A DNA stretch of 64,000 bases from Aquipuribacter sp. SD81 (lineage in GTDB: Bacteria > Actinomycetota > Actinomycetes > Actinomycetales > JBBAYJ01). The stretch's first letter is position 1; the number at the start of each line of letters is the position of its first letter. The stretch covers positions 22,447 to 86,446 of the forward strand of contig NZ_JBBAYJ010000020.1 of NCBI RefSeq assembly GCF_037153975.1, given 5' to 3'. The notes below the pieces were generated by a model. The model had not been told where the DNA came from. It searched no databases and was given only the letters and a program-made list of their open reading frames with translations. The translations under genes were made by a program, and so were the position numbers. Positions 15,412-27,356 of this stretch are shown piece by piece.

Positions 15412-16986
15412 CTACGCGGTCACCGGCCACGACGCCGGCTGAGGGTCGGGCCCGCCCGTCGCGGCCCCGGGCGCACGGACGGTGGTGTCGGCGTCGTCGA
15501 GCTCGACGAGCGCGCGGCCGCCGCGACGGGCGCGGTCGTTGACGACCTCCCGCACCTCGCGCAGCCGCGTGGTCGCCACGACCGCACCCGCCCGGACCAC
15601 GGCCGGCAGCCGGGGGTCCCGGCACAGCGCTGTGGCGCGGTTGTGCGCGTCGAGGGCGAGCGCGCCGTCGGCTCGTCCCGCCTCGGCCTCCTCGCGCGCC
15701 AGGCCGCCGGCCTCGGCGAGAAGGCGGAGCACGTGCCCGTCGTCGTCGTGCAGACCCACCGCGAGCGCCGCGCGCGCGAGGTCCCGCACCGCCGCGGCCC
15801 GCCGACCCAGCTCCTCGGCCACGAGGACCCGGCCGTCGGGGTCGTGACGGAGCCGGACCGCGAGGTCGTACGCGTGCTCCCACCGCTCGACGACCACCGG
15901 CCAGTCGAAGTCACGCGCCCGGGTCGCCGCCGCGCGGTCCCGAGCCGGACCGCGCAGCAGCACCCGGACGACGGCGTCGGCGAGGGCGCCGGGCTCCCCC
16001 GGGGGCACGAGCGTTCCCGTCCCGGCGAGGACGTCGCGGAAGGCGGGCAGGTCGGAGGCGACGACCGCCGTGCCGACCGACATGGCCTCGACGAGGACGA
16101 GGCCGAAGCTCTCCCCGCCACGGTGGGGGGCGACGAGCACGTCGGCGCCGGCCACGAGGCGGCGCTTCTCCCCCTCCCCTACCGCCCCGACCGCGCTCGC
16201 GCCGGGCGGCAGACCCCCTGCGGCCCCACCACGTGGTCCGACCACGACGAGCCGGGCCCCGGGTACGCGCGAGCGCACCCCCGGCCACGCGGCGAGGAGC
16301 ACGTCGACACCCTTGCGCGGCTCGTCGGCCCGGCCGACCACCACGGCGGTCGGTGGCCCGGCCCGCTGCCGCGGGGTGCGCGCCCACCCGCCGACGTCGA
16401 CGCCGTTCGGCACCACGAGCGCGCTGCGCCCCAGGTGGTCGACGACCGTGCGCCGGGCGTGCTCGCTGACGGCGCTCAGCACGTCGACGCCCCGCAGCAC
16501 CGCCCCGACGTGCCGGGCCGCGCCCCGCAGGGCCCGGGACCGCCCGGCCGGTCCCGGGGCGATGCTCACGTGGACGGTGGCCGCCACCGCCGGCCGCGAT
16601 CCGCCGGCCCGCGCGAGCCGGCGCAGGGCGGAGTGGCCGATGCCCGGCGGGACCGGCTCGTGGACGTGCACGACGTCGAAGCCGCCGTCGGCGGCCCAGT
16701 CGGCCGCCTCCGCCCGCGCCGCGGGTCCGACGGCCAGCCGCGCGGTCGAGCCGTTGGTGGGGACCGCGACCACCCGCCCGGCGTCACGGACGGCGACCCC
16801 CTCGGCGACGCCGGCCACGGCCCCGGGCCCGGACCGCGGGCCGAGCACCTCGACACGGTGCCCGCGGGCCGCGAGCGCCCCGGCGAGCCCGAGCACCTGC
16901 TCGCGGACCCCGCCGGGCACGTCGAGGTCGTACGGGCACAGCAGGCCGACGGCGAGCCGCCCGGCCGGCGGCGCGGCCGCGCTCAC
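15412..16986 (-). CDS. pimA: Phosphatidylinositol alpha-mannosyltransferase PimA with a long C-terminal extension
   Basis: 524 residues from GTG at 16986; PimA is normally ~375-390. GT-B glycosyltransferase transferring mannose from GDP-mannose to phosphatidylinositol at the inner membrane face. N-terminal GLLCPYDLDVPGGVREQV, HVHEPVPPGIG, and the C-terminal sugar-nucleotide site GESFGLVLVEAMSVGTAV are diagnostic. The last ~140 residues (from RLRHDPDGRVLVAEELG) are helical and resemble the LemA-like proteins often encoded separately next to pimA (VVATTRLREVREVVNDRAR), without their membrane helix; that similarity is inference. It overlaps patA by 4 bp. Confidence 0.93.
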   Translation of the reverse strand: MSAAAPPAGRLAVGLLCPYDLDVPGGVREQVLGLAGALAARGHRVEVLGPRSGPGAVAGVAEGVAVRDAGRVVAVPTNGSTARLAVGPAARAEAADWAADGGFDVVHVHEPVPPGIGHSALRRLARAGGSRPAVAATVHVSIAPGPAGRSRALRGAARHVGAVLRGVDVLSAVSEHARRTVVDHLGRSALVVPNGVDVGGWARTPRQRAGPPTAVVVGRADEPRKGVDVLLAAWPGVRSRVPGARLVVVGPRGGAAGGLPPGASAVGAVGEGEKRRLVAGADVLVAPHRGGESFGLVLVEAMSVGTAVVASDLPAFRDVLAGTGTLVPPGEPGALADAVVRVLLRGPARDRAAATRARDFDWPVVVERWEHAYDLAVRLRHDPDGRVLVAEELGRRAAAVRDLARAALAVGLHDDDGHVLRLLAEAGGLAREEAEAGRADGALALDAHNRATALCRDPRLPAVVRAGAVVATTRLREVREVVNDRARRGGRALVELDDADTTVRAPGAATGGPDPQPASWPVTA

Positions 16987-17951
16987 GGGCCCGCCGCCGC
17001 GTCGGACGCGTCCGGTCGGGGCTCGACGTCGGCGGCGAACACCCGCTGGAGCATGTGCCAGTCGGCCGGCGTGCCGCGGATGCTCTCCCCCAGCGCGTGG
17101 GCGACCTGTGCCGTGGCCCGACGGACGGTCTCCGGGGCGTCGTCGGGCACCTCGACGGCGTCGTGGAACCGGATGCGCAGCCCGTAGCCGGACGGCGAGC
17201 GGTGGTCCGGGCGGTACGTGAGCCCGACGGGCAGCAGCAGCGCGCCGGTCCGGCCGGCGAGCACGGCCGGCCCCGCCGCGAGGTGGGCCGGCTCGCCCAG
17301 CAGGTCGACGGCGACCCCGCGCCGCGAGAGGTCCCGGTCGGCCAGCAGGCACACGAGCCCGCCACGACGCAGCTCGGCGAGCAGGGTCGCGGTGACCTCC
17401 GGATCGTCGTGGGCGAGCACCCGGATGCCGAGCGCCTGCCGGTAGCGGACGAAGCGGTCGTAGACGCTCGCCGGGCGCAGCCGCTCCGCGACGGTCGTCA
17501 CGGGGGCCAGCACGTGGTGCGCCCAGGCCCCGGCGTGGTCCCAGTTGCCGAGGTGGGCGAGCGCGACGACCGCGCCGCGCCCGCTCGCAACCGCCTCCGG
17601 CAGCAGGTCCGGGCCCTCGGTGGTGACGGTGCCGACGACACGCTCGCGGTCCCAGTCCTGCAGGCGGAAGGCGTCGCACCAGTAGCGCAGGTAGGACCGG
17701 ACGGCCTCGCGCACGAGCGGCTCCGGCACCTGTCCTCCCGGCAGCGCCCGCGCCAGGTTGGCCCGCAGGCGGCGGACACCGCGGCCGTCGCGGCGGGCGA
17801 CGAGGTCCGCGACGGCGTCGGCGAGCCGGTACGCCGTGGCCTCCGGCAGCAGCCGCACGACCCGCCACGCGAGCAGGTACCCCCAGGCGCCGACGCGCTC
17901 GGACAGCCGCGCGCCCGGGGAGCGCCCGCGACCGGGACCGGTGCGGCTCAC
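16983..17951 (-). CDS. Phosphatidylinositol mannoside acyltransferase (PatA-like)
   Basis: 322 residues from GTG at 17951. LpxL/HtrB-type acyltransferase domain; the H-x4-D motif is HLGNWDHAG, with ERLRPASVYDRFVRYRQALG and LLADRDLSRRGVAVDLLG downstream. In mycobacteria the orthologue (Rv2611c) acylates the 6-position of the mannose added by PimA. Operon position between pgsA and pimA with 4-bp overlaps at both ends supports this. Confidence 0.93.
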   Translation of the reverse strand: MSRTGPGRGRSPGARLSERVGAWGYLLAWRVVRLLPEATAYRLADAVADLVARRDGRGVRRLRANLARALPGGQVPEPLVREAVRSYLRYWCDAFRLQDWDRERVVGTVTTEGPDLLPEAVASGRGAVVALAHLGNWDHAGAWAHHVLAPVTTVAERLRPASVYDRFVRYRQALGIRVLAHDDPEVTATLLAELRRGGLVCLLADRDLSRRGVAVDLLGEPAHLAAGPAVLAGRTGALLLPVGLTYRPDHRSPSGYGLRIRFHDAVEVPDDAPETVRRATAQVAHALGESIRGTPADWHMLQRVFAADVEPRPDASDAAAGP

Positions 17952-18592
17952 CGTCCGGCGGGCAGGTCGCTCGGGTCGACCGCGGGCGAGGAGCCGAGCG
18001 CTCGCCGGACGCGCGCGGCGCGCTGCGCGGTGGTGACGAGGCTCGCGAGCAGCAGGAGGGCGAGGACGGCGTGCAGCACGACCACCGGCACCCCGAGCGC
18101 CTGCACCGACCACGTCGCGGTGATGCCGAGGGCGAGCCGGTCGCCGCGCTCGGCGAGCCCGTTGTCGGCCGCGACGCCCATGCTCTCGGCCTTCGCGCGG
18201 GCGTACGGCACGAGCGCGCCGGCCCCCACGACGAGGACCGCGAGCACGAGCCCGACCGTGTCGCCCTGGAGGTGGAACCAGATGGCGAGCGCGCCGAAGA
18301 TGCTCGCGTCGGCGACCCGGTCGAGCGTGGAGTCGAGGAACGCGCCCCAGCGGGTGCTGCGGCCCGACAGCCGGGCGACCGTCCCGTCGAGGCTGTCGAA
18401 CATCGCGAAGCCGAAGAGCAGCCACGCCCCCAGCTCCAGCCGGCCGGCCGGCCACAGCGCGAAGGCGGTGACGACGACCCCGACGGTGCCGACCACCGTC
18501 ACGGCGTCGGGGCCGACCCCGAGCGCCACGAGGCCGCGGCCGGGGACGGTCATGACGGCTCGCACGGTCCCCCGCAGCCGTCGGGCTAGCAC
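17948..18592 (-). CDS. pgsA: CDP-alcohol phosphatidyltransferase (phosphatidylinositol phosphate synthase)
   Basis: 214 residues from GTG at 18592. Integral membrane enzyme with the CDP-alcohol motif: DSLDGTVAR followed eight residues later by G and GAFLDSTLDRVAD. By family and operon it joins CDP-diacylglycerol to inositol 1-phosphate, making phosphatidylinositol phosphate for mannoside synthesis. Six hydrophobic segments are visible. The start overlaps the HIT-gene stop by 7 bp, with GGAGG shortly upstream; the stop overlaps patA. Confidence 0.94.
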   Translation of the reverse strand: MLARRLRGTVRAVMTVPGRGLVALGVGPDAVTVVGTVGVVVTAFALWPAGRLELGAWLLFGFAMFDSLDGTVARLSGRSTRWGAFLDSTLDRVADASIFGALAIWFHLQGDTVGLVLAVLVVGAGALVPYARAKAESMGVAADNGLAERGDRLALGITATWSVQALGVPVVVLHAVLALLLLASLVTTAQRAARVRRALGSSPAVDPSDLPAGR

Positions 18593-19167
18593 GCGCCCTC
18601 CCACGCCTCGGCGAGCATGCGCCGGGTGTCGGCGAGCAGGACGGGCACGGCCTTGGTCTGCGCGACGATCGGCAGGAAGTTGCTGTCGCCGCCCCAGCGC
18701 GGGACGACATGCTGGTGCAGGTGCGCGGCGACCCCGGCGCCCGCGACCGGGCCCTGGTTCATGCCGAGGTTGAACCCGTGCGGGGACGACACCTCGCGGA
18801 GCACCCGCATGGCCGAGCGGGTGAGCGAGGCGACGCCGGCGACCTCGTCGTCGGTGAGGTCCGTGTAGTCCGCGACGTGGCGGTAGGGGCACACGAGCAG
18901 GTGCCCGGGGTTGTACGGGTAGAGGTTGAGCACGGCGAAGGCGTGCTCTCCGCGCGCCACGACGAGGCCGTCGGCGTCGCTCAGGGTCGGCGCGCGGCAG
19001 AACGGGCACTGCTGCTCGGAGTCGTCGCCGGGCTTGTTCTCCCCCGCGAGGTACGCCCACCGGTGCGGCGTCCACAGCCGCTCGAAGCCGTCGGAGACGC
19101 CGGCGAGCGAGCCGGGGTCGACCGCACCCCCGCCCGGGGCGGGTCCGGCCGGCTCCTCCGGGGGCAC
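18586..19167 (-). CDS. HIT-family hydrolase/phosphorylase (Ap4A phosphorylase type)
   Basis: 193 residues from GTG at 19167. Histidine-triad motif HLHQHVVPRW, an N-terminal zinc-like CPFCRA, and NLYPYNPGHLLVCPYRHVADY are typical of the actinobacterial Rv2613c group, which splits diadenosine tetraphosphate. The thrS-HIT-pgsA-patA-pimA order equals that of M. tuberculosis. Five bases separate it from thrS. Confidence 0.93.
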   Translation of the reverse strand: MPPEEPAGPAPGGGAVDPGSLAGVSDGFERLWTPHRWAYLAGENKPGDDSEQQCPFCRAPTLSDADGLVVARGEHAFAVLNLYPYNPGHLLVCPYRHVADYTDLTDDEVAGVASLTRSAMRVLREVSSPHGFNLGMNQGPVAGAGVAAHLHQHVVPRWGGDSNFLPIVAQTKAVPVLLADTRRMLAEAWEGAC

Positions 19168-19172
19168 GCCGC

Positions 19173-21164
<1,992 letters not shown>

Positions 21165-21263
21165 GGGCGCAACGGTAGTGGCGACGGACGGGCCGTCCTC
21201 GCCCGCGGTCGGTGACAGGACGGTGCCGCGCCGCGTGGGGTCATACCGGGGGCATACGCCGGT

Positions 21264-23285
<2,022 letters not shown>

Positions 23286-23345
23286 CGGCCGAGTGTAGGG
23301 AGCGCCCCGACCCCGCCGGACGGCCCGGAGGAGCAGACTGCCGTC

Positions 23346-24119
23346 ATGGTCATCGGTGCGGTGCCCGCCGGCGGCGGCGAGGTCGGCGGCCCGACGGGCT
23401 ACAGCTACCGCGCGCTCGTCGTGCGCGCCCCGCGCGACACGGTGCTCACCCGTCTCGCCGGTCTCGGCTTCTCCGGCTGGGTGGGTCCGCAGGAGGGCGA
23501 CGACGTCGTGGCCGTGCCGTCCGGCGCGTGCACCTTCGTCGCCGCCGGCGGGCGCGACCTCGAGGCCGTCGGCACGGCGCTGGCCGCCGGGGGGTCCGCG
23601 ACCCTCGCGGCGGAGGTCGTCCGGGACCGGCTGCTGGAGCTGCTCGTGTGGCCGCCCGGCGCGGAGCAGCCGCTGCGCTACCGCAGCGACCCGTCGGTGG
23701 TCGACGAGGAGCTGCTCGACGAGCCCACCGGCGTGGAGCACACGTCGGCGGTCGCCGCCACCTTCGGTGCGGCGCGGCGCGCCGACGCCCTCGCCGACGA
23801 GCTCGCCGAGGAGCGCGACCCCACCGAGCACATCGAGTCCGAGCGCCTCGACCGGGCGCTGCGTCTGCTCGGGCTGCCGTCGTGGCCCGTGTCGGCGTGG
23901 CGGCTGCCGCGCTACGTGCCGGGAGGCCCCGAGCGCTCCTCGCTCGTGCGGCTGCGCGCCGGCCGCACCGGCTGGCGGGGCGTGCTCGTCGGGCCGCCGG
24001 TCGCGTGGGGACGCCGGGTGCGGCAGACGACGACGCGGCGCGGCTCCGGACCCCGGCGCGACGTCCCGGACGGCGGGCTCCCGTCGACGGGCACGGACAT
24101 CCCGCCGGAGCTGTGGTGA
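23346..24119 (+). CDS. Hypothetical protein (actinobacterial)
   Basis: 257 residues from ATG at 23346, GGAGGAG about 12 bases upstream. Soluble: [76 protein letters not shown], then a basic tail with [19 protein letters not shown]. No family I can name. Strong third-position GC bias supports coding. Divergent from recQ and followed by an opposite-strand tRNA-Val. Confidence 0.8.
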   Translation: MVIGAVPAGGGEVGGPTGYSYRALVVRAPRDTVLTRLAGLGFSGWVGPQEGDDVVAVPSGACTFVAAGGRDLEAVGTALAAGGSATLAAEVVRDRLLELLVWPPGAEQPLRYRSDPSVVDEELLDEPTGVEHTSAVAATFGAARRADALADELAEERDPTEHIESERLDRALRLLGLPSWPVSAWRLPRYVPGGPERSSLVRLRAGRTGWRGVLVGPPVAWGRRVRQTTTRRGSGPRRDVPDGGLPSTGTDIPPELW

Positions 24120-24122
24120 GGG

Positions 24123-24195
24123 TGGGCGGTACTGGACTCGAACCAGCGACCCCGTCGGTGTGAACGACGTGCTCTACCAACTGAGCTAACCGCCC
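24123..24195 (-). tRNA. tRNA-Val (anticodon CAC)
   Basis: 73 nt. Acceptor GGGCGGT pairs with ACCGCCC, discriminator A, D arm TAGCTCAGTTGGTAGAGCA, anticodon loop TTCACAC in a CGTCG/CGACG stem, and T arm with GGTTCGAGTCC. No CCA encoded. Reads GUG codons, which are abundant here. Confidence 0.96.
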
Positions 24196-24285
24196 GCGGG
24201 CGGCCCGGTCACGGCCGCCGGGAGCATCGTAGGGGATGCGCGGGCAGCCGCGCGCACGCCCCGTAGCGGCCTCCCGGCCGGGTGG

Positions 24286-24921
24286 TCAGCCGACGCCGGG
24301 GACGCGGTCGAGCACGTCGCGGACCGGACCGGGCAGCCACGACGGCGCGCCGGTCACGAGCAGACCCACCCACAGGGCGAGGGCGAGCGCAACGAGCGTG
24401 ACGAGCGCGACCGCGGTGCCGAGGACCGCGCGCCTTCGGGGCGAGTTCGCGGCGTAGTGACGGCGGGCCTCCACCAGGCGCACCCACAGGCCGTGGCGCA
24501 CGCGCTGCGCCCAGCCGAACTCCGTCGACAGGATCGCCAGGGCGAGGAAAACCGTCGCCCACCCCTGCCCGGGTCCCGGGATCATGACGACGCCCGCGAC
24601 GAGCAGCACCCCACCGACCAGGCCCACCCCCAGCCGCCAGCCGATCCGTCCGGCCGGCGTACGGCGCACCCGGCGGCGCACGAGCCGCACCCGGGCCGAC
24701 AGCCGGCGGAAGCGCCGGCGGGCGCGGGCGACCCGGGGGTGCAGGGCCTGCCCCGGCAGGGCGTAGCCGTGGCGGCGGTCGTGGGCCGGGACGTCGTCCG
24801 GGCCCGGTCCCGGCCCGCGCCCGACAGCGCCGTCGTCGGCCCGGGCCGCTGTGCGTGCGCCGGGCCCGGTAGGAGGCCCCACCGTGCCAGGGTACGGCGG
24901 CGAGGGTGTGCGCCTGCTCAC
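24286..24921 (-). CDS. PGPGW-family transmembrane protein
   Basis: 211 residues from GTG at 24921. The signature IPGPGQGW lies at about residues 114-121 between hydrophobic segments (96-113, 122-135, 166-190); the N-terminal ~60 residues are Pro/Gly/Arg-rich and disordered, followed by an Arg-rich helix. Corresponds to the family named after this motif (TIGR02611-like); function unknown, inner membrane. Stands alone, ending 90 bp from the tRNA-Val gene. Confidence 0.85.
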   Translation of the reverse strand: MSRRTPSPPYPGTVGPPTGPGARTAARADDGAVGRGPGPGPDDVPAHDRRHGYALPGQALHPRVARARRRFRRLSARVRLVRRRVRRTPAGRIGWRLGVGLVGGVLLVAGVVMIPGPGQGWATVFLALAILSTEFGWAQRVRHGLWVRLVEARRHYAANSPRRRAVLGTAVALVTLVALALALWVGLLVTGAPSWLPGPVRDVLDRVPGVG

Positions 24922-25082
24922 GGTGGGTGCCGACGGCCTGCGGACGGGTGGCGCGCGGTGCGCCGTCCGGGTGAGCGCGCGTCGCGGGGGATGTTTGCGC
25001 GCGCCCTGACGCGGGAACGTCGGACCTACCGCAGCAGGGCAGTCGGACGGCGCGCCGGACGACCCACCAGGAGGAGAGACCC

Positions 25083-25505
25083 GTGGTCGAGAAGCACAAG
25101 GTGGACGTGGACGTCGAGGTCACCCTGCGTCTGGTCGTCCCCGACTCCGGCCCCGTGCCGCTGCCGGTGTCGCTGCGGTACTCCGCCTCCGACCCCTACG
25201 CGGTGCGCGCCCTGTTCCGCGGCGGCGACGGCGAGACCTCGGTCGAGTGGGTCTTCGCCCGCGACCTCCTCGTGGAGGGCCTGGAGAAGGCGAGCGGCCT
25301 CGGCGACGTGCACGTCTGGCCGTCGCGGGGCACCGACGGCGACATCGTCGTCCTCGCGCTCTCCTCCCCCGACGGCCGTGCGGTCCTGCACGCCGACGCC
25401 GACGACCTGCGCCTCTTCGTCGGCCGGACGCTCGCGGTGGTCCCGAGCGGGGCCGAGCAGCAGCACATGGACCTCGACGACGTGGTCGCGCGTCTCACGG
25501 CCTGA
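25083..25505 (+). CDS. SsgA-family sporulation/cell-division regulator (SsgB-like)
   Basis: 140 residues from GTG at 25083, AGGAGGAG upstream. Matches the SsgA-like protein pattern: VTLRLVVPDSGPVPLPVSLRY, YAVRALFRGGDGETSVEWVF, DLLVEGLEKASGLGDVHVWP, and LHADADDLRLFVGRT. These actinomycete-specific proteins localise division or sporulation proteins; SsgB recruits FtsZ in Streptomyces. Being the only one in view, and given the usual single copy in weakly sporulating genera, SsgB is the likeliest identity. Confidence 0.92.
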   Translation: MVEKHKVDVDVEVTLRLVVPDSGPVPLPVSLRYSASDPYAVRALFRGGDGETSVEWVFARDLLVEGLEKASGLGDVHVWPSRGTDGDIVVLALSSPDGRAVLHADADDLRLFVGRTLAVVPSGAEQQHMDLDDVVARLTA

Positions 25506-25524
25506 GGGCACCCGACCTGCGGGT

Positions 25525-25553
25525 TTGGCCTCCCCCGAGGCCTGGGCTAATCT
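25525..25553 (+). promoter_or_regulatory. Promoter of the tRNA-Gly/Cys/Val cluster
   Basis: TTGGCC (25525-25530), a 17-base spacer and TAATCT (25548-25553) form a sigma70-like promoter; transcription would begin about 28 bases before tRNA-Gly. A short GGCCTC/GAGGCC dyad (25527-25542) overlapping it may end the upstream ssgB transcript. Confidence 0.5.
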
Positions 25554-25587
25554 TCTCAGCACGCCCGGGGGCCACCCCGAGCAGCAT

Positions 25588-25660
25588 GCGGACGTAGCGC
25601 AGTTGGTAGCGCATCACCTTGCCAAGGTGAGGGTCGCGGGTTCGAGTCCCGTCGTCCGCT
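25588..25660 (+). tRNA. tRNA-Gly (anticodon GCC)
   Basis: 73 nt. GCGGACG/CGTCCGC acceptor with discriminator T, D arm TAGCGCAGTTGGTAGCGCA, anticodon loop TTGCCAA in a TCACC/GGTGA stem, and T arm GGTTCGAGTCC. First of a Gly-Cys-Val cluster common in actinobacteria. Confidence 0.97.
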
Positions 25661-25705
25661 CTGAGCCGTCCCGCACGGTGGCACTCGTCGCGGGTGCCGG
25701 CACGT

Positions 25706-25776
25706 GGTGGAGTGGCCGAGAGGCGAGGCAACGGCCTGCAAAGCCGTGTACACGGGTTCGAATCCCGTCTCCACCT
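25706..25776 (+). tRNA. tRNA-Cys (anticodon GCA)
   Basis: 71 nt. GGTGGAG/CTCCACC acceptor with discriminator T, anticodon loop CTGCAAA in an ACGGC/GCCGT stem, and T arm GGTTCGAATCC. 45 bp after tRNA-Gly. Confidence 0.97.
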
Positions 25777-25784
25777 CTCACAGA

Positions 25785-25859
25785 GGGCGATTGGCGCAGT
25801 GGTAGCGCGCTTCCTTGACACGGAAGAGGTCACTGGTTCGAACCCAGTATCGCCCACCA
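25785..25859 (+). tRNA. tRNA-Val (anticodon GAC)
   Basis: GGGCGAT/ATCGCCC acceptor, discriminator A at 25856 followed by an encoded CCA (25857-25859), anticodon loop TTGACAC in a CTTCC/GGAAG stem, and T arm GGTTCGAACCC. Eight bases after tRNA-Cys; a strong hairpin follows. Confidence 0.97.
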
Positions 25860-25866
25860 GCACGAA

Positions 25867-25906
25867 ACGGCCCCTGACCTGCGAGTACACGCAGGGCAGG
25901 GGCCGT
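25867..25906 (+). terminator. Terminator of the tRNA cluster
   Basis: ACGGCCCCTG-A-CCTGC pairs with GCAGG-G-CAGGGGCCGT around an 8-base loop, seven bases after the last tRNA. Confidence 0.75.
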
Positions 25907-25990
25907 CGTCGTCCCGGCGGCCCCGTCGGTCACCACCCGCCCAAGCGGCGCGCAAGCCGGGCCCAAGCCGCCCGGAGCAGCCTCGACGGC

Positions 25991-26452
25991 ATGAACAGAA
26001 TCCTCTCCCGGACGGCCGCCGCCGCCGGCGTCGCCGCCTGGCTCATGTCGACGACCCTGCAGGTCTACCGCTCGACCCGGGGCACGGGCCTCGCGGTCGA
26101 CAGCCTCGCGCCCGGCGCCGCCGTCGCGCTGCTCGCCCTCATCGCGATGTCGCTCGCACTGCTCACGGACCGGCGCTGGGCGTGGTGGACCAACCTCGCG
26201 GTGGCTGCCGCCTTCTTCCTGCAGGCGCCCTTCCTCTACTGGCCGCTCGTGTACGACGCGCGCCCGCTCGAGGTGTGGGACTGGCTGGAGGGCACGTGGT
26301 TCACGGCCCTGCTGCTGCTCGTCTGCGCGTGCGCGGTCCTGCGGCTCGCGACGTGGTCCCGCCGCTGGGTGCCCGTCGACGCCACCGGCCGCGACGCGCG
26401 GCCGGACCGTCCGGACCGTCCGGACCGCGTCGCCCTCGCCGGGAGGGCGTGA
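25991..26452 (+). CDS. Hypothetical four-helix membrane protein
   Basis: 153 residues from ATG at 25991. Four hydrophobic segments: about 8-28, 41-60, 66-92 and 100-122 (WFTALLLLVCACAVLRLATW). The C-terminus contains a DRPDRPDR repeat encoded by three 9-bp units (about 26399-26427). No family recognised; no strong ribosome site. Forty bases upstream of the ZIP-like gene on the same strand. Confidence 0.7.
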   Translation: MNRILSRTAAAAGVAAWLMSTTLQVYRSTRGTGLAVDSLAPGAAVALLALIAMSLALLTDRRWAWWTNLAVAAAFFLQAPFLYWPLVYDARPLEVWDWLEGTWFTALLLLVCACAVLRLATWSRRWVPVDATGRDARPDRPDRPDRVALAGRA

Positions 26453-26492
26453 GCGCCACAGCAGGCCTTGACAGGCCGGACGCCACGCCAGC

Positions 26493-27209
26493 ATGACAGC
26501 CGCCTTCGAGCTCTTCCCCGACGCGGTCGAGGAGGGCGGTCTGGCCCTCGCCGGCGGCGGGCTCCTCTCCGGGGCCGTCGTCTTCGTCGTCGTCAGCTCG
26601 GCGCTGGACGCGATGGTGCTGCGTCGCTCCGGCCAGCCCGACGCCGTCCCGGGTGCCGACGCGCTCGGTGACCGGGCGGCCGAGGCGCTCGCACCGGCCA
26701 CCGCTCCGCAGCGCGACAAGGTCGCCGAGCTCGCGCCGGACGACGGCGTCGGCCGGCCCGCGGCCGGGGTGGGCGCGGGCGTCGGCCTCGCCCTGCTCGC
26801 CGCGGTGACGCTCGACGGCGTGCCGGAGAACCTCGCCCTCGGGGTCTCCCTCGTCGCCTCCGGGTCGGTCGCCGGCTCCGCGGCGCTGCTCGTGGCGATC
26901 TTCGCCTCCAACCTGCCGGAGGCCCTGGTCGGGGCGGTCGCCATGCGGGCCGGCGGCAGCAGCGTGCGCACGGTGCTGCTCACGTGGACCGCGGCCGCCG
27001 TGCTGCTCACGCTCGCCGTCGTCGCGGGCTACGCCCTGCTGTCCGGGGCCGACCCGCGCGTGCTGGCCGTCGCCCTCTCCTTCGCGGGCGGCGCCGTCCT
27101 CGCCTCCCTCGCCGACACGCTCATGCCGGAGGCCTTCGAGCACGGCCGACCCCTCAACGCGCTCGCCACGGCGGTCGGGTTCCTGCTCTCCTTCGCCCTC
27201 GCCGGCTGA
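26493..27209 (+). CDS. ZIP-family-like metal transporter, short N-terminus
   Basis: 238 residues from ATG at 26493. Overall pattern of ZIP carriers: FELFPDAVEEGG, a charged loop (residues ~43-90), then helix 4 with DGVPENLALGVSLVASG and helix 5 with ASNLPEALVGAVAM, ending FEHGRPLNALATAVGFLLSF. In typical ZIPs these helices read HN-x-PEG and HE-x-PE; here His is replaced by Asp108 and Ser139. The first helix normally preceding the LPEA-like segment is missing, and an in-frame stop at 26469 rules out an upstream start. Zinc transport is therefore uncertain. Confidence 0.75.
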   Translation: MTAAFELFPDAVEEGGLALAGGGLLSGAVVFVVVSSALDAMVLRRSGQPDAVPGADALGDRAAEALAPATAPQRDKVAELAPDDGVGRPAAGVGAGVGLALLAAVTLDGVPENLALGVSLVASGSVAGSAALLVAIFASNLPEALVGAVAMRAGGSSVRTVLLTWTAAAVLLTLAVVAGYALLSGADPRVLAVALSFAGGAVLASLADTLMPEAFEHGRPLNALATAVGFLLSFALAG

Positions 27210-27356
27210 CCGGCCGCCACGGGGACGGCACCGGTCCGGGCCCCGCGCGCGGGCACACCGGTCGTCTACTGTCTCCCCACGCCCCCAAGCCCGCGCGCAC
27301 GTCCCCTCCCCAGCCGGCGCGCCGAGACGACGACCGGTCGGAGGTGACGCACGCGC

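Noticed and set aside
21165..21263. T-box leader before thrS
   Set aside because: Only 99 bp, with no T-box sequence or specifier-loop structure visible.
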